A DNA stretch of 14,283 bases from Bacteroidota bacterium (GTDB lineage: Bacteria; Bacteroidota; Bacteroidia; Bacteroidales; UBA1556): the NCBI GenBank assembly GCA_003973505.1, contig QNXT01000071.1:1-14283 (forward strand), read 5' to 3'. Both the position numbers and the translations under genes were made by a program. The first letter of the stretch is position 1. Each line of letters begins with the position of its first letter. Of the stretch, positions 7,430 through 14,283 are shown one piece after another. The notes under the pieces are model-generated. The model had not been told where the DNA came from and did no database searches. It worked only from the letters and a program-made list of their open reading frames with translations.

Positions 7430-10135
7430 ATGAAAAGTTTACTTTTAACTTTAAGTTTGTTGATTACAACCATGTTGTTTTCGCAATCGGTGCTGTTTCA
7501 GGAGGATTTTGAAGGCACATTAAAAATGACATCCTCGTCATCAGGAGCTGGTAATTGGGTAGTTAATACCCGACTTCAGAGCCAGGGATTAAAGAGTGAT
7601 TCTGCCACGGTAACACAAGGCGATACCACTTATTTAACCATCACTTCTGCCGTTGATGCGACAGGTTTAACTAGTGTTTATCTCCAATTTTCGCAAATTG
7701 CGAAGGTGGAGTTTTTTGATAAATGTATCGTCGAAGTCTCGGCGAACGGAGGATCTACTTGGACACGACTGACGTCCAATGAATATTTGGGGGCAGGATT
7801 ATTTTTAAATAATTCTTTTACAGTCGGCTCTTACCCTATCGAATGGCAGGCTTCTAATCCTTTTGCACAACCTCAAAATAGTTGGTGGAAAACAGAGTTA
7901 TTTAATATATCAGCTATTGCTGGAAATTCGGCTAACGTAAAAGTACGTTTTGTACTTATTGATGGCAATAATAATGGCAGTATGGGACATGCGGGTTGGT
8001 TTCTTGATGATGTCAAACTAATGGGAGCATTAAGTGAACTAACACCACCTTCCGTTTCCTTGTTATGGCCAAGCCATCTTGATACTGTAACGCAAGGAGC
8101 CGATTACCAAATCAAAGCTAAAATTACGGATTTTTCAGGAGTTGATACCGCTATGATAGCCTATGTTACCAGTACGGGTATAGTGGATACTGTAGCAATG
8201 CATGCCATAGCAACGGATACTTTTCAAGGAACAATTCCTTTTATTGGATTTGATCGGATTATTGATTATAAAATAATTGCTGTAGATCAATCTCCAGCTG
8301 CAAATATGACAATTGACCCTGATAATGGATATTATCGTATTGTGGCTAAACCCGCACAGGGTATGGGCTTTGTTGCCTATCAACAAGGTTTTGAAAATGG
8401 TTTTCCTAGTGATTGGATGCAGGTAAATTACGATAATATGGATTGGACTCGTAATACAGGTGCAACAGGCTCGCCATCAACAGGCCCACTAGGTGCTTAT
8501 GAGGGTTCATATTATATGTATACTAAAGGTATTAATAACAATAATAAGACTGCTGTGATAGAAACGCCACAGTTTGATTTGGATTCAATATATGAGCCTA
8601 TGGTTTCTTTCAGGTATCATATGTATGGTGCTACTATGGGAGAATTGCATTTTGAAGTGCTTACTACTAATGGAGTATGGGTTGATTTATGGTCAATCGC
8701 AGGTGAACAACAAACCTCAAGTGGTGATTCTTGGCGTGAAGCTGTTGTCGATGTATCAGCTTATCAGTCTGATACAACAAAGTTTCGATTTAGAGGTGTA
8801 ACCGGTTCAAACTATAAGAGCGATATGGCTATTGATGATTTCAAATTAGGAGGATCCTATTTGTTGGTTACGGATATTGGTGTTGATCAAATACTTAATC
8901 CTACAAGCGTTGTGATGGCTAATACACCTATGCCTGTTCAGCTTACTTTCTCAAATTTTGGTTCTGATGTTATTACTTCAGCTAGCATTGGTTGGGCATT
9001 AGATGGTGTTCCTCAAACACCTTATTCTTATACAGGATCACTAGCTCATGGAGCACAAACGCCTTCTATTACTATTGGAAATCCCACACTTACTTCGGGA
9101 ACACATACGATTAAAACTTGGACAGAGAATCCAAATGGTATTGCTGATCTTAACTTTTATAACGATAGTATGGAAGTAAATTTCTATGCTTGTGATAACT
9201 TATTAAGTGGTATATACACTATCGATCCCAATGGTTCGGGAGCTACAAACTATCATTCTTTTACTGAAGCTCTTTTGGCTTTAAGTCAATGTGGTGTGGA
9301 TGGTCCGGTTACATTTAATGTAGCATCAGGTGTTTATAATGAGCAATTAAGTATATTGCCAATTAATGGTACTTCTGCTACAAATACCGTTACTTTCAAA
9401 GCTGCTAGTGGTGATAGCTCTACAGTAATATTGAAATATGACGCAAGTGGTGCTGCAGATAATTATGTAGTGAAGCTTGATGGAGCATCTTATATTACTT
9501 TTAAGGATATGAGCATTGTTGCCGAGAATAGTGTTTATGCCAGAGTATTTGTTTTGGATAATTATGTACATGATTTAAGTATTACAAATAGTGTAGTAAA
9601 ATCGGAGTTATTATCAGCTAACAATTCCGATAATAAAGCTTTGGTCTTTGGGATTGATAGCGTAGGTGATAATATTTATATACAAAATTCCCGTTTAGTA
9701 AATGGATCTTATGCTGTTTATCTTGAGGGTGGAGCAGTAGCATCAAATGGATGGAACTTTACAAATAATAGAATCGATGGTTATTATTATTCAGGAGTTT
9801 ATTTAAAAAATGCAAATAGTGCTGTAATTAGTAATAACTATATGCGAGCAGATACAACTTCAACAGTTAGCGAGCATAAAGGAATCTATCTATTGGAAAA
9901 TAGTGGTTCGGCTGTTGTGAGTAATAATGAAGTTTATTCTAAACTTACAGCGAAACCTTATGGTATAAGAATTTCAGATTGTAGTTTTGATGTAAATACT
10001 CCTGCATCTATATACAATAATATGGTGCAAACGCATTCAACAAACAATGCTGGTTGTGGTATTCTTATTCATAATACCGAAAATTGTAATTTGTATTATA
10101 ATACGGTTCATGTAGTAGGAAATGCCTCTCTTTAA
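7430..10135 (+). CDS. Giant multidomain exported protein, N-terminal part, ended by a frameshift
   Basis: 901 codons. The ATG opens a clear Sec signal peptide, MKSLLLTLSLLITTMLFSQS, with cleavage likely around residue 19-20, which fixes the start. Then follow: a jelly-roll/MAM-like domain (about 21-202; FQEDFEG at the start, GWFLDDVKLMG at the end); an Ig/cadherin-like domain (203-307; TPPSVSLLWPSHLDTV); a second, clearer MAM-type domain (314-475; YQQGFENGFPSDWMQ, FRYHMYGATMGELHFEV, MAIDDFKLGG); a CARDB-like domain (477-589); and a right-handed beta-helix opening with GIYTIDPNGSG (594 onward). The stop at 10133-10135 falls inside the helix, where gene 1 reads on. The helix and the following domains continue in another frame from 10132. 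As written, the product would have a signal peptide but no T9SS sorting domain, so it would be expected to stay in the periplasm. Most likely this is the 5' part of one gene running off the window. Confidence 0.9.
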   Translation: MKSLLLTLSLLITTMLFSQSVLFQEDFEGTLKMTSSSSGAGNWVVNTRLQSQGLKSDSATVTQGDTTYLTITSAVDATGLTSVYLQFSQIAKVEFFDKCIVEVSANGGSTWTRLTSNEYLGAGLFLNNSFTVGSYPIEWQASNPFAQPQNSWWKTELFNISAIAGNSANVKVRFVLIDGNNNGSMGHAGWFLDDVKLMGALSELTPPSVSLLWPSHLDTVTQGADYQIKAKITDFSGVDTAMIAYVTSTGIVDTVAMHAIATDTFQGTIPFIGFDRIIDYKIIAVDQSPAANMTIDPDNGYYRIVAKPAQGMGFVAYQQGFENGFPSDWMQVNYDNMDWTRNTGATGSPSTGPLGAYEGSYYMYTKGINNNNKTAVIETPQFDLDSIYEPMVSFRYHMYGATMGELHFEVLTTNGVWVDLWSIAGEQQTSSGDSWREAVVDVSAYQSDTTKFRFRGVTGSNYKSDMAIDDFKLGGSYLLVTDIGVDQILNPTSVVMANTPMPVQLTFSNFGSDVITSASIGWALDGVPQTPYSYTGSLAHGAQTPSITIGNPTLTSGTHTIKTWTENPNGIADLNFYNDSMEVNFYACDNLLSGIYTIDPNGSGATNYHSFTEALLALSQCGVDGPVTFNVASGVYNEQLSILPINGTSATNTVTFKAASGDSSTVILKYDASGAADNYVVKLDGASYITFKDMSIVAENSVYARVFVLDNYVHDLSITNSVVKSELLSANNSDNKALVFGIDSVGDNIYIQNSRLVNGSYAVYLEGGAVASNGWNFTNNRIDGYYYSGVYLKNANSAVISNNYMRADTTSTVSEHKGIYLLENSGSAVVSNNEVYSKLTAKPYGIRISDCSFDVNTPASIYNNMVQTHSTNNAGCGILIHNTENCNLYYNTVHVVGNASL

Positions 10136-10530
10136 TGTTATTGAAGAATAATGGTGGTACATTTAATAATGTAAATATTGTTAATAATATATTTACAAAT
10201 GCCGATGGTTATTTAATAAAAACAACGGGCGTTGATATTGCCAATTTTTCTAATAATTATAATGATTTATATAATTTCTCAGGAACTAAGTTCATTTCTT
10301 ATAATGGAGATAATATTGATAATTTAGCAGATTGGCAATCTGAGTCAGGAGAAGGGGCTAATAGTGTTGATTATGATCCTTACTATCTTGCTGCTGGTGA
10401 TCTACATATTTCAAACAATCAATTGAATGGTATAGCTACCCACATTGCAGGAATTACCACCGACATTGATGGAGATGTGAGAAACGCTTCAGCCTCTGAT
10501 ATGGGGGCAGATGAGTTTGCAGCTTCACCT
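9596..10530 (+). repeat. Beta-helix segment duplicated from gene 1 (copy B)
   Basis: Counterpart of 2..949. The same rungs appear: GYYYSGVYLKNANSAVISNN, then LENSGSAVVSNNEVYSK, then NCNLYYNTVHVVG. The closing signature ITTDIDGDVRN...DMGADEF is read in the shifted frame. At 10112-10152 this copy is 41 nt long where gene 1 (518-568) has 51. That 10-nt shortfall is what breaks the frame. Confidence 0.88.
10121..10137 (+). other. Frameshift point with TAATG stop/start overlap
   Basis: The upstream frame reads N-A-S-L-stop (10121-10135). The downstream frame reads L-M-L-L-K-N-N-G-G-T-F from 10132, matching gene 1 (L-R-L-L-K-N-N-G-G-T-F from 548). One extra base in the CTCTCTTT stretch would join the frames as NAS-S-LMLLKNN. 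The stop TAA (10133-10135) overlaps an in-frame ATG (10135-10137) as TAATG, a layout compatible with termination-reinitiation. There is no slippery heptamer or long homopolymer. A true indel or a sequencing error is most likely. Confidence 0.85.
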
Positions 10531-13500
10531 AACGATATTTATGCAATTGACTTCGAATCACCAATGGGTGACTGCGGTCTTTCAAACGCAGAAACCGTAG
10601 CCGTGCTTTATAAGAATGTTGGTAGTGCTACAATTAGTTCATTTGATGCAAAATATCGAGTAGCAGGCTCATCTACTATAGTTTCCGAAACGGTATCCTC
10701 AACGATATTACCAGGTGATACATTCCTTTATACATTTAATACTACGGTTGATTTAGATGTTAATGCGACTGGTGTTGACTCAATATTTGAGATAACAGCT
10801 TGGGGTACATTAACAGGTGATTCGGATCATAGTAATGATACTATATTTACAGAAGTACTTTCAGGTTTTGTGCCTGACACTATACATGTGGATAATGATA
10901 CCATTATGTATCTACAATCCGATACTTTATATGTTTCAGGAATAAATCCTTATTGGTGGTCAAGTGATACTTCTACTACAGAGTTAGCAAATGATACCCT
11001 GTTTATTACGGGACCTCTTTACGATACAACTACTTATTGGGTTTCAGACCGTGCAAGTAGTGGTGTAATCAATGTACAAGTTGGTAATGGTACGGTGACT
11101 AACAGTGGATACACTTATCCTTCTCCATATGCCAATGCGTCTATGGGTAATAAGGATCAGTATTTATTCTTAGCAAGTGAATTAACGGCAATGGGAATAA
11201 GAGCCGGTGCTATTAGTGGAATTCAATTTGATGTGGCAGCACTAAATTCTGTTCCTACATTGAATAATTATGCGATATCAATAGGAAGCACTACAGATAA
11301 TGCTCTGACAACATGGGTAACTGGTTTAACCGTGGTTTATTCTCCAAGTTCTTATACACCTGTCAATGGATGGAATGACCATCCGTTTACGACTCCGTTT
11401 ATTTGGGATGGTGTTTCAAATATTGTAGTTCAAGTATGTTCTAATAACGCTACTTATGTTGGTAATGGAAATGCTTCAGTAAATTCCACAATAACAAACT
11501 TTAATTCAGTGTTGAATTATCGTGCTGACGCGAGTAATGTTTGTCAAAGTTCATCAATATCAAATGTTTTTCCAAGAACACAGCGTCCTAATATTAAGTT
11601 TACAACTACTGCACTAGGTTGCTTTAGCGATCGTACTCCTGTTACGGTTGTTGTAACAGGTTTCCCCCAAAACGATGCTAGTTTGGAAGCTGCCTTGCTT
11701 GAGCCTGCAGGGTCTGTTCCTTCGGGTGTAAATACAGCCATTAAAGCGGTTCTTAAGAATTTTGGTCAAGCAAATTTGACTTCAGTTAAGATTCCTTATT
11801 CTATTAATGGAACGGTTGAAGATACAATTACTTGGACTGGAAATTTACCTTATAATACAGTTGATACTATTGTTATTGACTCTGTAAATTTCAAAGGTGG
11901 TGCATATAGCATTACTGCATATACAATGATGCCTAATGGTGTTGTAGATTCTTATAATACCAATGATACTGCAACAACAAGTTTTATTGCCTGCATGAGT
12001 GGAACCTTTACTATTGGAGATTCTATAAATGGTAATGCAGATTATGGCTCCTTCTCAAGTGCTGTACATGCACTTAATGAAGTGGGTGTATGTGGTAATG
12101 TTGTGTTTAATGTAGAAGCAGGAACCTATAACGAGCGCTTTGTTTTAGATGAAGTGGTTGGTGCAGGGCCGAACTCTAGCATCACTTTCCAATCGGCTAG
12201 TGGAGATAGTACAAGTGTTGTTATAATTGATACAGCAATAGGCTCTTTCGATAATTACATTGTCAAATTTAATGGAGCTGATTATTTTACGTTCCAGAAT
12301 ATGACCTTTAAAGCCGGAGCTTCAAGCTTTGCTCGCTTAATTGATATTTCTAACGAATCAGAGCATAATACATTTGCAAATAATGTGTTTGAAATGCCTG
12401 TTTCTGCAACACCTAATGTTTGTGCCATTTATAGTTCTGGGTCTAATGATAATTATTTGACTATTACCAATAACCATATTATTAATGGAGGTTATGCTAT
12501 TTTCCTTCGTGGAGTTAGTGCAAATAATCGTGAAAAAGGATTAATAATTGACGGTAATATTATAGAAGGTTTTGGTGCTTATGGGGTGAATGTAAATAAT
12601 ATGGATTCTACTATAATAGTCAATAATAAACTCGTTACATCTCTAGGGTCTAATATGCTTCAGGCTCTTTACGCTAATTATGTTTTTGATGGATTTATTA
12701 TAGCAAATAACGATATTCAGATAACTCAAGGTGGTGGTTACTCGGCGGTATATGGTTTGCGTTTGAATAACGGTAATGCTCAGGCTTATGCAAGTGGACT
12801 TGCTACAGGTTACGTATATAATAATATGATTAACATAAGAGCAGGCTCAGGTGCTAAGTTTGGTTTATATTCATACTATTGCGATAATGTCAATTTCTAC
12901 TATAATACGGTTAATGTTTCTGGACAAGGTCCAAATGGTAGGGCTTTATATCAGTATAATTCCGCTGCTAGTTCCATTGGTGAAATATTTATCAATAATA
13001 ACTTTATTGATAGTACAGGTGGATATGCTGCTTATTTTGGTACTCCGGCAACAGTGAATACTTCCAATTATAATAACTTCTATTCAGAAGGTGGTAATGT
13101 TGCTTATTGGTTTGGAGCAAAAAATACATTGGCCGATTTACAAGCGGTAAGTGGAAAAGATGCACATTCAATAAGTGTTCTTCCATTATTCCAAGCACCA
13201 GATGATTTACATGTTGTTACAACTAATTTATCTGCAAAGGGTACTCCAATAGGATTTATTACAACTGATATTGATGGTGAATTGCGTAATGTGAATCAAC
13301 CTACTATTGGTGCTGATGAAGTTTATGCAATACCTATTGATATTGGAGTATATGATTTAATGAATATTCCTGATACAACGAGTGAAACTACTTCAATTCC
13401 TATTATTGTTAGTGTAAAAAATTATGGTATGGATACAATTCCAGCATTTACAATTTCTTATACTGTTAATAATGGTACCCCGGTAACCTACGCTTATACG

Positions 13501-14283
13501 GATACCTTGGTACCCGATCAATTGGATACAGTGGTTCTAAACCCAATGCTTTCTCCAGCTGGAAATTCAACAATTTGTGTTACAACCGAATTGGCGACTG
13601 ATACAAATAGCATTAATGATGGAATTTGTCATGATTTCTATGGTATTCCTAATAAGGATGCTTATGTGACTATGATTGAGGGTTTTGATGAGACCTGTGG
13701 TATGACTACAGATACCGTTAAAGTATGGATTACCAATTTGGGTGTCGATACAATTAATGCGGTAGGTCAAACTGGACAAACTTCAGTGAGCTTTATTTCT
13801 GATTTGGGAGCTTCGGCAAGCCCGGTTACTGAGAGCTTTAATACTGTAGTTGCTCCAGGTGATACTGTTTCATATACCTTTACAACTTTGATTGACTTTA
13901 CAAATTCAAGTCAATACGATTCTGTTTTTCATGTTGCTGCTTGGGTAACTTTGCCTGGTGATAATGTGACTTATAATGATACTGTTTACACTAATGTAAA
14001 TTCAGTTCGTAAGCCTTCAGACCCAACATTTGTTTCACCAATTGCAGTTCCTTATGGTACTTCGGTTGTATTAGCTGCAAATGCTGTTGATACTATTTTA
14101 TGGTATCATAGTGATACTACTTTTGTAGACTTCCATCAAGGAGCTACTTATACAACGCCTACAATGTATAATGATGACACCTTATATCTTCAGGCTGTTG
14201 CAAGAAGTGGAATGTTTAAGTTGACAGAAACTGTACAGCATAAATCGGGTGTCGGTTCTGGAAATTATCCTTCTTACTTACCT
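10135..14283 (+). CDS. Giant multidomain surface protein, continuation of gene 2, 3' end outside window
   Basis: I translated this frame by hand; it has no stop to the right edge (1383 codons from the ATG at 10135, homology from 10132). There is no signal peptide, so it is best read as the rest of the gene starting at 7430. Domains (from that ATG): end of beta-helix 1 with MGADEF (to about 131); CARDB-like (134-242; GDCGLSNAETVAVLYKNVG); Ig-like strands (250-311; PYWWSSDTSTTEL, TTTYWVSDRAS); an inserted beta-rich domain (312-494; QYLFLASELTAMGIRAG, VNGWNDHPFTTPFIWDG, IVVQVCSNN); the closing Ig strand GCFSDRTPVTVVV (495-507); CARDB-like (514-618); a second beta-helix (623-1064; GTFTIGDSINGNADY start, TTDIDGELRN and IGADE end); two CARDB-like domains (1068-1293); Ig-like strands; and the start of a lamin-tail domain (14218 on; KLTETVQHKSGVGSG). 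A T9SS sorting domain is expected beyond the window by analogy with gene 1. Confidence 0.88.
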   Translation, partial: MLLKNNGGTFNNVNIVNNIFTNADGYLIKTTGVDIANFSNNYNDLYNFSGTKFISYNGDNIDNLADWQSESGEGANSVDYDPYYLAAGDLHISNNQLNGIATHIAGITTDIDGDVRNASASDMGADEFAASPNDIYAIDFESPMGDCGLSNAETVAVLYKNVGSATISSFDAKYRVAGSSTIVSETVSSTILPGDTFLYTFNTTVDLDVNATGVDSIFEITAWGTLTGDSDHSNDTIFTEVLSGFVPDTIHVDNDTIMYLQSDTLYVSGINPYWWSSDTSTTELANDTLFITGPLYDTTTYWVSDRASSGVINVQVGNGTVTNSGYTYPSPYANASMGNKDQYLFLASELTAMGIRAGAISGIQFDVAALNSVPTLNNYAISIGSTTDNALTTWVTGLTVVYSPSSYTPVNGWNDHPFTTPFIWDGVSNIVVQVCSNNATYVGNGNASVNSTITNFNSVLNYRADASNVCQSSSISNVFPRTQRPNIKFTTTALGCFSDRTPVTVVVTGFPQNDASLEAALLEPAGSVPSGVNTAIKAVLKNFGQANLTSVKIPYSINGTVEDTITWTGNLPYNTVDTIVIDSVNFKGGAYSITAYTMMPNGVVDSYNTNDTATTSFIACMSGTFTIGDSINGNADYGSFSSAVHALNEVGVCGNVVFNVEAGTYNERFVLDEVVGAGPNSSITFQSASGDSTSVVIIDTAIGSFDNYIVKFNGADYFTFQNMTFKAGASSFARLIDISNESEHNTFANNVFEMPVSATPNVCAIYSSGSNDNYLTITNNHIINGGYAIFLRGVSANNREKGLIIDGNIIEGFGAYGVNVNNMDSTIIVNNKLVTSLGSNMLQALYANYVFDGFIIANNDIQITQGGGYSAVYGLRLNNGNAQAYASGLATGYVYNNMINIRAGSGAKFGLYSYYCDNVNFYYNTVNVSGQGPNGRALYQYNSAASSIGEIFINNNFIDSTGGYAAYFGTPATVNTSNYNNFYSEGGNVAYWFGAKNTLADLQAVSGKDAHSISVLPLFQAPDDLHVVTTNLSAKGTPIGFITTDIDGELRNVNQPTIGADEVYAIPIDIGVYDLMNIPDTTSETTSIPIIVSVKNYGMDTIPAFTISYTVNNGTPVTYAYTDTLVPDQLDTVVLNPMLSPAGNSTICVTTELATDTNSINDGICHDFYGIPNKDAYVTMIEGFDETCGMTTDTVKVWITNLGVDTINAVGQTGQTSVSFISDLGASASPVTESFNTVVAPGDTVSYTFTTLIDFTNSSQYDSVFHVAAWVTLPGDNVTYNDTVYTNVNSVRKPSDPTFVSPIAVPYGTSVVLAANAVDTILWYHSDTTFVDFHQGATYTTPTMYNDDTLYLQAVARSGMFKLTETVQHKSGVGSGNYPSYLP
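12001..13325 (+). other. Second beta-helix domain, found only in gene 2
   Basis: This domain opens like beta-helix 1 of the same gene (GTFTIGDSINGNADYGSF beside GIYTIDPNGSGATNYHSF). Both continue with a short Cys-Gly element, an FNV[EA]xGxYNE motif and SASGDST or AASGDSS. It contains Asn-rich rungs such as LTITNNHIINGGYAIFLRG and ends with TTDIDGELRN and IGADE. Its interior is much more diverged from beta-helix 1 than the two genes' first helices are from each other. It is absent from the sequenced part of gene 1, where a GEVED domain lies between the flanking CARDB-like units. Confidence 0.82.
13642..14283 (+). repeat. CARDB, Ig, LTD segment shared with gene 1 module copy 2
   Basis: Aligns with 3200..3845 at an offset of about 10442 bp, starting from the shared GIPNKDAY motif. 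Matching stretches include FDETCGMTTDTV (gene 1 FDESCGMTTDTV), PIAVPYGTSVVLAANAVDT and HQGATYTTPTMYNDDTLYL. The gene 2 copy is cut by the right edge just inside the lamin-tail domain. Confidence 0.87.

Noticed and set aside
10124..10136. Phase-variable simple repeat at the frameshift
   Set aside because: The tract is only CTCTCTTT, too short for slipped-strand switching.
10127..10137. Programmed -1 ribosomal frameshift at the break in gene 2
   Set aside because: No X-XXY-YYZ slippery heptamer and no convincing downstream structure; an indel or sequencing error explains it more simply.

Overview
The window comes from an AT-rich member of the Bacteroidota. The main evidence is a type IX secretion (T9SS) C-terminal sorting domain at the end of the first gene. 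Supporting evidence is a set of modules typical of Bacteroidota surface proteins (right-handed beta-helices, CARDB-like Ig folds, GEVED domains, lamin-tail domains, MAM/jelly-roll domains), and a start codon at 7430 with an A/T-rich leader and no Shine-Dalgarno sequence. Genus cannot be read from the sequence.

Almost the whole window is two very large tandem paralogous genes on the + strand. Gene 1 (2..6988) enters already open from the left edge and ends in a T9SS sorting domain. It holds the end of a beta-helix, two copies of a ~2.27 kb module, a jelly-roll domain, two more CARDB-like domains and the sorting tail. A strong intrinsic terminator (7010..7044) follows. The 441-bp intergenic region also holds a long imperfect inverted repeat (7088..7180), a 20-bp direct repeat (7266..7307) and a small leader hairpin.

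Gene 2 starts at 7430 with a signal peptide and runs off the right edge. Its frame is broken near 10130: the first frame stops at 10135, and the homologous coding sequence resumes at once in another frame and stays open to 14283. The two genes align at an offset of about 9594 bp over the beta-helix and about 10442 bp over the later modules. Gene 2 is a rearranged version: it has an extra beta-helix, no GEVED domain in the sequenced part, and a different domain where gene 1 has its first lamin-tail domain.

The products are most likely giant exported and surface-anchored or released proteins of adhesin/matrix type. No enzyme active site, RNA gene, CRISPR array or transposase was seen. The observations most worth follow-up are the hidden frameshift with a TAATG stop/start overlap, and the exchange of two unrelated domains inside the same Ig-like fold.
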